Notes: generated from the sequence alone by a model not told the origin. DNA of 64,000 nt from Batillaria attramentaria (GCA_018292915.2 JACVVK020000496.1:62001-126000); one strand, 5' to 3'; counted from the first letter of the stretch, positions 10,632-23,461 are shown. Numbers and translations: made by a program.

Positions 10632-10810
10632 GGGGAGCCGGGGTGGCCGAATGGTAGAGCGTTGGACTTCTAATGCTCGGGTCGTGAGTTCGTATCCCGG
10701 CTGGAGCCAAATATTTGTCCCGGCTTTTTCATCGTTGCCCCGTCTTTGATATCACCCGTATGTGGCGGAAAAGGACGTTAAACACCCAAACACCCACCCA
10801 CCCACCCACC
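10632..10810 (+). mobile_element. tRNA-derived SINE, family B, with 14-bp target duplication
   Basis: The head contains A-box-like GGCCGAATGGTAGAGCG and B-box-like GTGAGTTCGTATCCC, then the body motif GGAAAAGGACGTTAAAC and an (ACCC)n tail. CTCTACAACCAGCC flanks both sides (10618-10631 and 10811-10824), so the insertion is clearly delimited. Confidence 0.85.
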
Positions 10811-10824
10811 CTCTACAACCAGCC

Positions 10825-12540
10825 GTGGAAAAACACGTTAGACTGGACTCATTTCACTTGACTTCACAAAGCAATATAGGGACACCGCTTTGTACAAAAC
10901 GAGCAGAGAAAACCATTGAAATGTCAGACCAGACTGACGGGTCTATTGTGCTAATCGCCGATAACTCTCACGACTGAAATGTTCAAACTAGCAGAGAGAG
11001 GCCTTGCGCACTATGGCGCAGTGTGGCAGTACATAATGGCTTTTGTCGTGTTTGTGCATACTGTCCATAGATCGGCCACCTGGCGTTGTAAAGACAGGAC
11101 AGTGAAGGGCTGTGTCGGACTAGTAATAATATGCACGCACAGCCTTGCAGTCAAAGACGTTTTCAAATGAATGGACATCGTTTTCAAGAGTGTGTTCGGT
11201 AACCATAGGAGCAGCAAGTCTTAAAGGCGTACCCTGCACCCGAACCGCGTCTATGGTAAAGTCAGAGGGTGGGTGGGTGTTGAGAGGTCTCTGTCAATCA
11301 TACTGGCCTTCATTTACAGGCCGTCCCAAATAGTGTGCCTTGTGAGCACTTTCTCTCACCATGATAGTACTCTTGACATAAAACACAAACAAACAAACAA
11401 AGGAGTCAGTGAATCAGATACGATGCTCTAGCCCTTTACTCTTCACAAAATGTATGGGTCGTGGCGGATCCACATCGTCGGGATAGGTATATACATTGAA
11501 ATCGCTCTTTGAAAAGTATGGATCCTGGAGGACCCACATAGTAATTTGTGTGTAGTTAAAATTAAGGGATTGTTTACTTGTTTACTTGTTCATCAATAAT
11601 TATACAATTTTGGCATGGCGTAGCCTTTAAGGGGTTTGGAAAACTCCTAAAATGTCAGTGAAAAAGGTCCAATAGTTTATGAGATATTTGAAGTTAATCA
11701 CCCTTCTGGGTCCTGATAGTGCGGTAAAGGTTGGCCATACTTCAGACAGAACCGGCTGTCACGTTCCCCATTTGTCACTCAGTCAGTGATCCGGCGACAA
11801 AAACACACTACTAAGTTATAATACAGAAATTGACTATATCAAAGGCCGCGGTAGTTCTGCTTCATTGAACACGCGGATCGTTCTTTGCTTTACGTTCCGT
11901 GCACACCACTAAGGTAAACATTATCCAGTTGCTTTTGTCGCTCTAGAGCGGATTTCGCATGACGACACTAGGCGTGTGTCATGTTTAGCCTGTAACCGGC
12001 GGACAAAAACGTTCAATACAGATCGATACCCCACCCTCTGTCAACCCACCTCTCAACTTGTTTCTCCGTCATGAGAGATAGGAGTGAAGGGAGGAGGGTA
12101 GGTCAGTGGGGACAGTATGAATTACCCGTGCATTGGGCACAGTCAGTAAAGACACTCGCGCTACGATCATTACAGCACTTCAGCTCAAGTCAAGCCAGCG
12201 GGACATGATTGTGTATGTCTATTGTACATGTTGTCTCAGGCATTATTCCACTGTGAGGAAGTTTCTCAGTCGGACAGCGAGACTTGCTGACGCACAAACT
12301 GACACGGATAAAACTGTTTGATAGACATGAGAGATGGAATGAATCCAAGTCTATGAAATGAACATGAGATTACTTCTGAAACTGTTGTAAAATGGTGAGA
12401 TCGAGTTGGGAGTCATAGTGCCGGCGTCTACAGCGTGCGGACCTTTTGCGGAAAGAAGACTTCAGATTTCTTCTCCAACAACGTTTTATCAACACTTTGA
12501 TTTTCACTTTCCTGGTAAACTGAGAAAAACACCTGTACAG
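10825..12540. other. Upstream region of copy 2, no gene recognised
   Basis: About 1.7 kb of non-repetitive sequence without splice-supported ORFs, known domains or RNA genes. It is not shared with copies 3 or 4. Confidence 0.5.
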
Positions 12541-12689
12541 GGTTACTCATCTTGTCTGTAAGAAGCTGGCAGTCTCCTGATGTAGACATATTTCTTTGTC
12601 TTCATGTTCACCCAGGACTGTATCATGGCCACAACTAGAGTTTTCAGTCGTTACAACAATCACGACACAACATTTCGCCAGAAAGATAA

Positions 12690-12904
12690 ACATTATAGTG
12701 TAGACAACGAGATCACATGTGTCTTGCGCGGCACGTACAACAGTCACAAATCCAGAAGGACTCTGTCTTAATCACGTGACTCTTTCACTCTGTAGACAGA
12801 GCACAAAGTGATCATGGTGTCTGGATCTGTCACATTTTTTTTTTTTTTTTTTTAAAGCCAGTAGCCAAATCGTGACGCCGTGACCGGACACAGTTCGTGA
12901 CAAA
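12690..12904 (+). promoter_or_regulatory. Conserved upstream region of copy 2 with an E-box
   Basis: Immediately upstream of the copy 2 ATG. CACAAATCCAGMAGGAMTCTG, a CACGTG E-box (12773-12778) inside ATCACGTGACTC, and a GTCTGGATC segment recur before copies 3 and 4. Shared position and order suggest the proximal promoter or 5' UTR. bHLH-zip factors such as USF/MITF bind CACGTGAC (knowledge); use here is inference. A poly-T run (12836-12854) is specific to this copy. No TATA box is evident. Confidence 0.5.
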
Positions 12905-14230
12905 ATGTCGGAAAGACAGCCAGCATCAGATCCTGGACCAGGGAACACTCACCCTGCCACTGTCACCAGCTTCACGTCACTCAAGTCCACAGTCACCACC
13001 TCACCAGCATCTATCGTATCAATCACCACCTCACGAGCAGCCACAACTCACGTCACCACCTCACCAGCAATTACCGGCACCACCCCTGTCACCATTTCAC
13101 CAGCAATTACCACCAAAGTCACCACATCACCAGCAGCCACCACTCCAGTCACCACCTCACCATCAATTACCGCCAAAGTCACCACCTCATCAGCAGCCAC
13201 CACTCCAGTCACCGACTCACCAGTAACTACTACACCAGTCACCACCTCAAGCTCAGTGGTCACCCGACAAACTTTACAGAATGAGTGGAGACGCGTGGTG
13301 ACGTCACTATACCGTGACCTTGACACCCGGACTTACTGTGTACCGCCCTGCATCATGAACCGTGTGCCGTATGATAGAGACACTGTTGCCGGGCAACCGG
13401 CCCTGGTGTTGCGACCTTTACCGGGATTTGTAACGTCTGTCAGTCCTCCGTTTTTCACGGTCTCACGGCCTCCAGGCAATAGTCTTAGCGCGATGGGACA
13501 ACACTCATCACATAGAATGTGGAGCCGGGAGTATAACTGTACTGAGCTGACTACGACAAAGAGAGACCAGAAGCCGTCCCTACAGACAGCTACGAGGGCA
13601 TGTCAAGATACAGGTCAACACACGTCTCATGCAACACCAAGTCACTCAGCATACAGCATGTGGACACGGGAATATGTCCCCATTACCCAGCCAATCAACA
13701 TACGGCAAACTGACCACAGTCTGTGGACCCTACAGCACCATCCAGTCGCTCAGACAATGAACGTGCAAGAAACCGACTCACGTGACGACTTCGCCCAACA
13801 GCACGTGCTGTACTGTCTACAGACGCTAGGAGAGCGGCGACAGGAGGCCATGTTTGTGATGTCGGCACTAAACTTCACTGACTACCTGAAGAAGCTGGAT
13901 GCTACCCACGCTGCTCAGTTCCCGCTACCCGGGGATCTTCCCGCCACACAGCGAGAGGGCGAATTTGACGTCATTGTCATACACCGCAAATACGGTGTCC
14001 TGCTCGGGGAGATCAAGTCAGTGGGTATCCATGGCAACAACCCAACAGACAAAGCTGTGGCTGACAAGGTCACCAAGGCCGTGAAACAGCTGGACAAGTG
14101 TGAGAAGGTTGTGAATCACGTGATGAGTGACGTGGCGCCGGGTGTGAGTGTCCGCAAAACGCTGATCCTGCCCTACATCAGCAGGACGCAGCTACAGCAC
14201 GTGTTGGATGGAGACAGTCAGCTGGCACAG
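12905..14230 (+). CDS. Copy 2 exon 1: repeat tail and nuclease-like segment
   Basis: Starts at an ATG in the same position as copies 3 and 4 and ends CAG|GTCAGA in phase 0 (442 codons). Residues 20-120 are a degenerate 10-residue TTSPAATTPV-type repeat with about 10 units. Residues 195-285 hold three Trp-Arg-Glu-Tyr-like repeats (MWSREYNCTE, MWTREYVPIT, LWTLQHHPVA). Residues 352-374 hold EFDVIVI...LLGEIKSVG. Reading past the donor adds only VRNSLCLHNLS-type residues before stops. Confidence 0.8.
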
Positions 14231-16039
14231 GTCAGAAACTCTCTTTGTCTCCACAATTTATCATCATACATGTACTTTATCGTACACAACGGAAGCTGAC
14301 ACATACCAAGATCGTATTTAAAAAAAAAAAAAAATTATATTTTTTTCATTTCGTAACTTGTACACCGTTCAGACGAGCACGCTCCTGTTACACTGTATTA
14401 CAGAAACACGATTTCCTTTCAAAGTGCCGTGCTTTTCGTGTATAAACATGTCCGTTAAAGTTTCTATAAATGGACCAGCCACCCTGAGCCTTCGCCGCAA
14501 AGCAAATAGTTATTATGCTGACACGCGTCCCGTTATGTTAAATCTTATCAAGTGTCAAACGCACGGGTTAAGTGTATTCATTCATTCATACACAAATGTC
14601 TCAGTTTTTTTTTATTAAACGAATTGAAACTTTATTTTAAGGCCATATTGACCTGTATGTTTACTCTACACATGTTGACCTCATCACCCAGCCAACCATT
14701 TGCTTTTGAGTGTAAACTGTCACGTGACGATGAATACGCTCCGTTTTTCAGCGGGTGTGTGGGTGTGTGGGTGCTCCAGACGTGAGAGCGGCCGTGGAGC
14801 TGTGTGTGTGTAGTGACGTCATGTCTGACCGCACCACGCCCTGGCACGTGGACGACGCTGTACTCGGGAAACTGGACAGTTGGTGGACACAGCGCGTGGC
14901 GTGTAGAACGGGCCCCACAATGTCACGTGATCTGTATGAAACACTCGTCAGCAGGTGAGGAAGCCTATCATACAATATTCCAGGCGTTAGTTAGTTTGTG
15001 CTGAAGCAGGAAACGTGAAGTTAGTTGACTGTACAAAGTATATACGTGTTTGAATAGAGATTACTTTCATTGTACAGTTACAAGTAGTAGTAGTAGTAGT
15101 AGCAGTAGCAGTAGCAGCAGCAGTAATAGTAGTAGTAGTGGTAGTGGTAGTAGTAGTAGTAGTAATACTAATAGCAGCAGCAGCAGCATTCATCCAAAAT
15201 AGGATAATGTCCCTTATAGTTTTTTCTCGCAATTCATACAACAACAACAACAACAGTATTTTGTCGATACGGGGAGTGGCATATGAGTGCACAACGCTTC
15301 ATACCTTAAAAATTATTATTATTATAATTATCATTATTACTGTGCATATTATTATTATTGGGTTTTTTTTTTTTTTTTTTTTTTGGCTGCCACAACTCTT
15401 TGCCGACTCCAGTGGTGTTCTTCCCTGGTAATGGGTGGAATCCACGGAGGGCTCGGAAGCTAGGGCAATTTTTTTTTTATTATTATGCATGATGATGGAG
15501 ATGAGGATGATGGTAAGATGATGCTATGGAGGTCCATGTGGTTTGGGACTGCGGGACAGGGCCGCATTCCACGCTTCCTGTCATAAATATCCCGGCATTA
15601 ACCAGGCCCGGGAACTACGGCACCTGCGGTGCCGGCCGTGTAATCATCCACATCATAGGACGTGTCATACCAAGGGAAACACCCCCAAAGTCGCACCCGT
15701 GAAGTGGGTGAAGCTCGGCTGTGTGGCAACAGCCTCCCCATTGGGCCCATAGCACACCCGCTCAGGGTAGGAGCCGACCTAGGTAGGAAAAATCCCGCTT
15801 GCCTCGGCTGGGACTCGAACCCGGGTCTCCCGGTCCATAGTCCGAAGTGCTAACCACTACACTACGGGGGCCGGTATTATTATTATTGTTGTTGTTGTTA
15901 CTATGCATTACAATCTTTCATATACATGCACAGTGTAGTTATTTTCGTTATAAACATTTATAAAAAATATTTCATTTTTGTTTCACTGAACAAACATACT
16001 GTAAACAATTGAAATAAGTGCAATTTAAAAACAAACTGT

Positions 16040-16073
<34 letters not shown>

Positions 16074-18690
16074 CTTCTTTGCCTTTTCTGTATGTTGACA
16101 GGTTTGTGGGCCCGGCAACAACAGTCCGTGTTCACTGCGTCATCCCCCCGCGCGTGGAGGTGCGGACACTGGGGGAGGCCGTGTCAGAACTCGGCCGGCG
16201 ACTTGCGCTTCTCGTCCTCACCCCCGGGCAACTCGACCTGCTGACCAGATCACCAGCACACGTCTGTCTGACCGGCCCCCCGGGCACCGGCAAGACTGTA
16301 GTGCTGGTCGTGAAGGGGCTGGTCGGGGCGCGTCAGGGACATCCTGTGGTTGTACTCTGTCTCGAGCTTGTCAGCCTTGCGGCGTCACGCCTTATACATC
16401 AGCAGCTTGTGATGACCTTGCAGGCAGACCCCACAACACAACAAGCGGCCGCCGCCGTGCACTTCCTGCACTATGACCTGTTCCTGCGGCCTGGAGATGT
16501 GGAGGCGGCGCTTCAGACACTTCAGTCACTGGTGCCGACAACACGGGGACAACAGCTTCACGTGCTGATAGACGAGGCCGACTTTACAACCAGGTAGGTG
16601 ACTACAGTACTGCACGTGTAGGTGTGACAGGTGACAAGATATAGGTAAAATGTCACGCTACACTTGTGTTACCCATAACGTGACAGGCACGGTACGTGGA
16701 CATGACAAAACATGAATCATTTTGGATCAAGTCTTCTTCACCAACAAGACGATGATGTAGAGTTTATTACTGGAGTGATAGTGGTGTCGTCATGACAACA
16801 GCCTGTTCCTGCAGCACGTGCTGGTTTCTGAACAAAAAAACTGTTTATTTGCGATAGTCTCCGGAGAAATGTTATTGCTACTTTAACCTACTCTTTTACA
16901 CCTGTGATAATCGTTGCAGGGAGCCGGGATAGCCGAAATGTAGAGCGTTGGACTTTAAATGCTCGGGTCGTGAGTTCGAATCCCGGCTGGAGCCGAATAT
17001 TTGTGCTGGCATTTTTCTCGTTGCCCCGCCTTTGCTATCAACCATACGCGGTGGAAAAGGACGTTAAACTCCAGAACATCCCCCATCCCTCCAACCAGTG
17101 ATAATCCTGAATGGGTTGGCATGTAAAGAACGACAACTGTGGTTTGGCCTTGGTGCCGCACATAACCTGGTTCTCTCCCTCACTTTACTCCATCCAAGTA
17201 TTATAACAGTGGTTATGTTATCCTGTTATCAAATCTCTGTCAATGTCTCGGGGAGCCGGGGTGGCCGAATGGTAGAGCGTTGGACTCTCAATGCTCGGGT
17301 CGTGAGTTCGAATCCCGCCGGCTGGGACCAAATATTTGTGCTGGCCTTTTTTCTCGTTGCCCCGTCTTTGATATCACCCTTATCTGGTGGAAAAGGACGT
17401 TAAACTCCCAAACACCCACCCACCCTCTGTCAATGTCTAAGATTGGAGGCACACAATTTTTTTTCTGTTGAGCCACACCACCATATCGTGTACGCATACG
17501 TGATGCTATCTACAGACTTCAACATGTCAAGGACCACTTGCAAATTTGGCTAAAATTCCTGGAAGATGTCCGTGCAGCACATGGTGGTTTTTCAGCTTCA
17601 GCAAGCTTTGCAGGATGCATTGTTAACCCTTTAACACTTTCACAGCAAAAGAATTTGAAAGATTCCTTGATCTCTATTTTTTTGTAAATTCTTAAAAATT
17701 AGACCTGTCTGTCAAGGTGGTCCTTGACTTATATTGAAGTCTGTACATCAGTTGTGACACGTGATCACGGCTGACGTCAGGATTTTCGTTTTCCCTGTGA
17801 AATGAAGCGAGTATCGATGATTGGCTCCTTTCAGTGATCGACTGACCAGACAACTTGACTGTTTCCTATAAACGCTAGACAAGGTTCACAATCGAAGTTG
17901 TGAAACCGTTATTTACCTCCCCTCTCGTAATGCTTGTTACTCGTACGTCTTATGTCGCCGGAAGTGTGTAGCGGGGTGTGTGTAGTGGCGGATAGCTAAC
18001 ATGCGCAGACTGGACACACAAAGGGTTCAACTCAAGGCTTGGAGAACAGTTGTAAGCTGATCTTTAAATGGTGAAGTCGGGACCATTAGCATAACATCTT
18101 CATCATCATCATGATCACGTTTACGTTCACGTTCAAGTTCTAGTTCAAACCCTGAAATATAAAGTCAAGTAATCAGTGTCTAGACTAACAGTTACAACTG
18201 AACTGATGAACAATTACAAAATACAAGTTACAAACAATCCCATGTACAATGATCAGTCTTATGACAATAAATTTGATGACAGTGTATATAAAATCATTCC
18301 TAATTACAATAGTACTAAAGATACAGTTGAACATTGCTTTATTGACAATTTAGTACATTTGGTACAGTGGCACATACGTTATTTGTGGAACAAGAAGTTA
18401 CAACAAAATCAGTTCAGGTGGTTCATGACAGCAGAACCTTTCCTGAAGCAGGCTGTGACTCGAATGGTATACAGAGCTGATACTCAGTATGCTGTATCAG
18501 TGAGTACTAGTACAGTGATTACATCTCAAGATGCAGAAAGCATGCTGTCTGTGGAGCAAAAGAAAGGCAAGACCGGTTTACTCTGTCTTTCATAAATCTA
18601 CTGCCAGTCACCGTCATGCTTGAATGAATACTACTGATGTGTGATGCACATGTTTCTAGCTATGTGAGCTGTGCTGGGCTTTGTGCAATG

Positions 18691-18757
<67 letters not shown>

Positions 18758-20269
18758 GACTTATCACTTGTACTTCTTTATACACTATACTTATATACCG
18801 CTTCAGATTCTTATCATTTAAAGTAAACTAATTAACACTAATACTAATTAACTAATACTAACACCACGCATGTAACTAATAATAACTCATCTCACTAATA
18901 TAGTACTAACTATGTGACTTTCACTCTGCTACAAGTGCTGTCTATTGATCGTGATGTACATAACGATAGTGTACAGTCCCTGACAAAAAGTAAACGACAG
19001 TGGTCGATACAAGTGTCGTGACTCCCTCCCCGTTCTCTGTAACAGGAAACTCGGCCCGGCCACACGGAGACTGGTGAGAGAACTGCTGGCAGCCTGTGGA
19101 CCGCGCCTCTCTCTCTGGGCCGCTTGTGTGGACAACACCGACATCCCTACAGAACTACAGGCCGAGCCGCTCACGGTGCCCCTAAGATCATGTCCGGCTG
19201 TTGTTAGAGAAGTGGCGAGGGCAGTCAACAGCTATAGTGACATCCACAACTACAGTGACAGCGGCACGCCTTCCCCCAGTGACGGGCCCCGGGTCATCCG
19301 GTTACGTCATGAAGGCGGGGACCACAGCGGACGATGGCCCGTGGAGTGCTGGAGATGTGGAGCGATGGTGGCGCGAGTGTTGACGGAGGACCTCCATGTG
19401 GGTGTGACGGGTATGTGTGTGTTGTGGGTGTCCTTTCAGGTACCAAGAACAGAGCATTGCATTAATTTGTATATCCAAACGTTGTATCAGTTCACACATT
19501 ATGTATTTACATCAAACAGCTTCACTCCCTATATCAAGTTTAACCCCTCCGTCCTTTTCTCTTCAAAGGAGCCGAGGAGACAACCAACCAAGTAAACAAG
19601 CACCCCCCCCCCCCCCCCCGAGCCTTCCTCTCCTGTGAATAAAGAAATAAAGAAGAAATCTTCATTACTCACTGTACGTGTTCATCATACGTGGACACAC
19701 AACATCATTCCGTTTTCTGACCGTGCATAGTGAGTAAGGTTGATACGAGTTATGCACGTAGATATCACGTGATCAGCACGTGTTTTATGTGTTGTCGTTG
19801 TCTGACGGCAGGTGCCAACATCAACCCCACCAGTGTCGGCACAACCACCAGTCCCCCGCGTCTCCAGTACCGTGACGTCCTCGTGGTGACGCGTAGTGAA
19901 GAGCTTCGTGAGGAGACGAGAGACGTCAGAGGTCAGGTGACGTCACAAGCCTGTGGTGTGGTGCGCGGCCTTCGCTCTGCCGGCCTCCCGGTGGGAGTTA
20001 TTGGACGGATGAGAGACGATGTGGCGAGGTGGGAGAGAGACGTGTGTGACGTGGCGCTGGCTGACAGTGACAGAGTGACGGTGGCAGTAGCGGGAAGTGT
20101 ATACGGCCTAGAGCGGAGGGTCGTGGTCTGGTTGCCGGGCAGGAGGCAGGTTGATGATGATGCTGGGGACACTGACGATGATGTGGAGGCGGGCGACAGA
20201 GTGGTTTTGATTTCCCGCTGCAGCACCCAGCTGGTGATAGTTGATGTCCCGCGTGATGAAAATAAATAA
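12905..20269 (+). CDS. Copy 2: NERD-like nuclease / SF1 helicase-like ATPase gene (947 aa, five exons)
   Basis: Exons 12905-14230, 14752-14954, 16102-16593, 19046-19410 and 19812-20269 join in frame (2844 bases, phases 0/2/2/1) with GT/AG introns of 521, 1147, 2452 and 401 bp. Domains: Thr/Pro/Ser repeat tail about 20-120; PD-(D/E)XK/NERD-like core with D355 and E369-I-K371; Q-like LTPGQ to Q553; Walker A 568-575 GPPGTGKT; motif Ia-like 594-606; Walker B 664-668 (VLIDE); a PLRSCP segment like SF1 motif IV, 719-724; motif V-like GSVYGLE 890-896; motif VI-like ISRCSTQL 929-936. A canonical GDxxQ motif III is not visible. Likely an ATP-driven nucleic-acid enzyme or sensor, with no signal peptide or membrane segment. 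NERD-helicase fusions are known in bacteria, but I do not recognise an animal orthologue, and family placement rests on motifs alone. Confidence 0.8.
14752..14954 (+). CDS. Copy 2 exon 2
   Basis: 203 bases between TTTTTCAG and AG|GTGAGG. It encodes RVCGCVGAPDVRAAVELCVC to YETLVSR with conserved Cys residues and a WHVDDAVLGKL segment. It links the nuclease-like and ATPase parts. No domain recognised. Confidence 0.75.
15079..15366. repeat. Trinucleotide repeats in intron 2 of copy 2
   Basis: (TAG/CAG/GTAG)n at 15079-15190, then (AAC)n, (ATT)n and poly-T. (AAC)n also ends the intron at 16041-16075, just before exon 3, in copies 2-4. Confidence 0.85.
15385..15878 (-). mobile_element. tRNA-derived SINE, family A, long form
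   Basis: Minus-strand head CCGGCCCCCGTAGTGTAGTG at about 15878, with a B box whose complement is GGGACTCGAACCC, and a long body down to a poly-T/poly-A-like start near 15385. It is present only in copy 2 intron 2. Copies 3 and 4 read straight through. Confidence 0.7.
16102..16593 (+). CDS. Copy 2 exon 3: ATPase core
   Basis: Acceptor TTGACAG, donor AG|GTAGGT. It encodes LTPGQLDLL, GPPGTGKTVV and, at its end, LHVLIDEADFTT. The tract after VVVLCL is ELV here (residues 598-600), where copy 3 has WPG and copy 4 DPY. DLFLRPG corresponds to DLVNRPG and DLYNRPG. Confidence 0.85.
16919..17100 (+). mobile_element. tRNA-derived SINE, family B, intron 3 of copy 2
   Basis: GAGCCGGGATAGCCGAAATG head with B box GTGAGTTCGAATCCCG and the GGAAAAGGACGTTAAACTCC body. 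The same insertion sits in copies 3 (36437) and 4 (52608), so it predates the duplications. Confidence 0.8.
17249..17424 (+). mobile_element. Young SINE (family B) unique to copy 2
   Basis: Flanked by the 14-base duplication CTCTGTCAATGTCT (17235-17248 and 17425-17438). Copies 3 and 4 carry that stretch once, uninterrupted, so the insertion postdates the gene duplication. Confidence 0.9.
17967..18933. mobile_element. Unclassified DNA element with 4-bp duplication, copy 2 intron 3
   Basis: Ends TGTAGCGGGGTG and CACTCTGCTACA are inverted repeats with two mismatches in 12. AGTG flanks both sides (17963-17966, 18934-18937). Copy 1 has the empty site GGAAGTGCTGTC with one AGTG. It contains a 139-codon ORF and a (TG)n run (18691-18754). 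4-bp duplications occur in several superfamilies (e.g. Chapaev, Sola1), but I cannot assign one. Confidence 0.8.
18176..18595 (+). CDS. ORF inside the 4-bp-TSD element (unknown)
   Basis: About 139 codons without an early ATG; the first ATG, at 18206, is not conserved in copy 4. It is rich in Asn, Tyr and Thr with a central FIDNLVHLVQWHIRYLW helix-like stretch. It is open in copies 2 and 4 and broken in copy 3. No family recognised. It may be a terminal transposon exon rather than a host exon. TAA at 18593-18595. Confidence 0.35.
   Translation: MSRLTVTTELMNNYKIQVTNNPMYNDQSYDNKFDDSVYKIIPNYNSTKDTVEHCFIDNLVHLVQWHIRYLWNKKLQQNQFRWFMTAEPFLKQAVTRMVYRADTQYAVSVSTSTVITSQDAESMLSVEQKKGKTGLLCLS
19046..19410 (+). 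CDS. Copy 2 exon 4
   Basis: 365 bases, one codon longer than in other copies (AVNSYSDIHNYSD). It begins KLGPATRRLV and contains PLRSCPAVVREV and ECWRCG. Donor G|GTATGT. The frame stays open past the donor for about 60 codons in copies 2 and 4, so intron retention would add a different tail. Confidence 0.8.
19812..20269 (+). CDS. Copy 2 exon 5 (terminal): C-terminal helicase-like lobe
   Basis: Encodes QYRDVLVVTRSEELREETR, GVIGRMRDDVARWERD, VAGSVYGLERRVVVWLPG and LISRCSTQLVIVDVPRDENK. The stop codon forms part of AATAAATAA. Confidence 0.85.
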
Positions 20270-20318
20270 CACTGACGACACCGGCGATGTGGAGCACAGT
20301 CTGTGAAAAATACAGCAA

Positions 20319-20401
20319 AGCAAACACCACCACCACCACCACCACCAAACCAGCCACCACCACCACCACCACCAACAAACCAGCCACCACCACCAACAAC
20401 T
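20319..20401. repeat. CCA minisatellite seed behind copy 2
   Basis: Contains a few AACCAGCCACCACCACC and CCAACAAACCAGCC units, then the same ACTGACAGCAACAGCGACG boundary that closes the 6.2-kb array behind copy 3. Confidence 0.9.
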
Positions 20402-20491
20402 GACAGCAACAGCGACGATGCCAACACTATGTCACTGACTTACCAATGATGATCAACAACGATTGATTGACAATGCCTGTAACTCATGTGT

Positions 20492-20494
<3 letters not shown>

Positions 20495-20561
<67 letters not shown>
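20495..20561. repeat. (GA)n microsatellite
   Basis: Pure GA run leading straight into a (GAATT)n tail. Confidence 0.9.
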
Positions 20562-20564
<3 letters not shown>

Positions 20565-21303
20565 GAATTGAATTGAATTGAATTATTTGTTAGGCTATTT
20601 GGGCCCATGCAGACGTTTGTGGGTATGACAATACATGAACACGGCAAGACTGACACATAATCACAGTGGTATATGCACACGTCCATCAGTACTGCAATAA
20701 ACAACAGACATAATTAAGTGAGAATAGTATCTCCACGTTTAAACGCCTTATACAAATAAGTTTCAAAACGTTGCATGACTTTGTCATTTGCACATTATAT
20801 CAGCAGGGCAAGTCTGAAGGTATTAGGTGACGAGGTATGTAATATATATTTTGGTATGGATTGTTTTCTGAGTTCAGCTAACACAGGACAGCACAGTACA
20901 AAGTGCACTTCATCCTCCCTGGGTACAGCACAAAGTGCACTTCATCCTCCCTGGGTACACCACAAAGTGGACAAGCCAAGTTGCGGTCAGTCAGTGGCAC
21001 AAACCTGGAAGTGTGAAGGGAAATTTCTGAGATGCCAAATCTAAAACGAATCAAAATATTTCTAATAAATTTATTCAGCGGCTGATTCAAATAACGCTCA
21101 TAATTGAAAGTTGTTTTAAAATTCCTATAGAAACTATGTCTGTCACTCCCATTCGTACGACTGTTCCAGTTCTGCCACTGGCAATCAATAAGAAACCACT
21201 AACTGAACCAACATCTTGGTTGTCCCAAACGTAACCATTTCCATATTCGGCTAGAACTATTCGAACCCTGGATACCCAGTTATTTTGCCCAATTTCATCA
21301 GAC
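20562..21303 (-). mobile_element. Non-LTR retrotransposon 3' fragment
   Basis: On the minus strand the C-terminal part of a reverse-transcriptase protein is visible: IRFRFGISEISLHTSRFVPL, then CPLCGVPREDEVHFVL. This is the CPLC...EDExHFxLxCP end typical of CR1/RTE-like elements. The 3' end carries an (AATTC)n tail at 20562-20584. A short tandem duplication (TCATCCTCCCTGGGTAC) disrupts the frame. The same insertion is behind copy 3. Confidence 0.7.
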
Positions 21304-21305
21304 CT

Positions 21306-21338
<33 letters not shown>

Positions 21339-21356
21339 CTGCGTGAGATGGGAAAT

Positions 21357-21870
21357 GATCAGTATGACCACCGTTAGTTTAATGAGATAAACACATTGTT
21401 ACTCTGGAACTGCCCCCCCCCCCCCCCTCCCCCGCATCGTCAGCTGACAACGACAGAACAATCCGGGAAGAAAGATCAACATTTACGACAACTTGTCTAC
21501 CGTAAACCCCAAAGCAGTGATGAGTTTGTTGCGTGGTATCATTGCTGTGTAGTTGTGTACTCGGGATAACCTGAACGTGAATGTTACGGACAATGTCCAG
21601 CGCCTAAAGAATACTGACATACACAGTTGTGATGTTGTGCAGGCACTACCGGAGAAGTGTGTGTGTGTTAGATTCTGCGTGTTTCCTGGAGAGTCAGTGT
21701 ACAACATGTAGCCTCATTTATACCATGCACGTTGCTTGACAATATTGAAATGTACTTAGCTGTACATCTGTCAGCTTTATCGTTATTGTTTTTATCCCTC
21801 CTGATGGTGATGGCGGCCTTTGGGTTTTTTTCTCCTTTGGCTTAACATCTCTTTTTCTGCTTTGTCTTTT

Positions 21871-21943
<73 letters not shown>

Positions 21944-22378
21944 ACGGGGAGATACTTATCTTTTTACTAGCAGTATGTTCGCGGTGTTTCAGTAATTATA
22001 TTTGTGTTTATTCTGTATATATATATTCAAATACTAATCTTTCTAGTATCTTCGTGTGTCTATAACTATATATGTGTTTATTCTATATGTAATATTCAAA
22101 TACTTATTTTTTAGTATGTTCGCGGCGTGTCTATAACTATATGTGTGTTTATCCTCTCTCCGCTATATGTATTCAAACGTGAAAAGAAAAGAAATACAAA
22201 CAATATGGGATGTTGAAATGAGGTAACACTAACTGATGTGGTTTCAGTTGTTTGTAACTGTAGTGAAGCGCCGTCTTGTATGCTACATGTAGTTTGTCTA
22301 AGAAAACGGCTTTATCACAAGTAGGACTGCAACATCCATTTGAAACTGGAAAACAGTCACGGTTTATATATAAGTCTC

Positions 22379-22468
<90 letters not shown>

Positions 22469-23012
22469 GTAGACACCCGACCTTCTAAACACACTTCTCG
22501 TACCACTGAACTCGGATCAATCTTATCTGTAGTGTTTTACTGTGCATGGTTTGCACAAGCTGCCCTCTGACCCGCCCAGCTAGTGACGTATCGATCGGTA
22601 TGTCAACAACTTCAAATTCACGGGTCTAGCCAGACGAATGTGTGCCGATATATTTGACTTCCTTCGTGCAACAAGCACGCCATATTGTCATGGACATTCG
22701 TCCTATACAGATGGAGGTTAGAGGGAGACGCGTTGGTCACTCAGCTTCCGCCTGGTGATGTCTGATGTCCGTGAAAGGTAAAGAGAAATGTCATTGGCTA
22801 TTGCTAGCTATAGTAGTACTGACACAATTGTATGTATTATATGACTAATACGACAGGTCATTCTACTTGTGATCTAATCAGCTGCACTGACTCGGTATTG
22901 TTCCTTTCAGATGTACACGTCAGTTCCTTCCTATGAGTATGTCAGTAACATTATCTCTCTACTGAATTTAAAAAAGAGCAAAACACTTAATGTCACTTCC
23001 TACATCAAAACA

Positions 23013-23089
<77 letters not shown>

Positions 23090-23162
23090 TGTTGCGTAAT
23101 TTGAGTTACTAGACTGTGTCTCTGTTGTCAAGTTGTGGATAATTGCGTGCGTGCGTGTGTGC

Positions 23163-23246
<84 letters not shown>

Positions 23247-23461
23247 GGCCCCAAATAAACACTTGATGACCCAGTAACAGAGTATTTGCTTTACAACAGA
23301 TCGAGCGTCTCTTATCAGTGTTTGGCGACGACGGGTAAAACGATTGTCAACAGTGTTCATTTTTTATAAGATAGGTACAAGTGTCTTTTTCCCCCGAGAC
23401 ATACAACTTGAGTTACTAGACTGTGTGAAGTTTGTTAGCCGGGCTATGTGAATAAGTGCGT

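Noticed and set aside
12905..16593. NLR/NACHT receptor identity
   Set aside because: The P-loop region is preceded by an SF1 Q-like motif and followed by motif V/VI-like segments. No NACHT, leucine-rich or death-fold features were seen.
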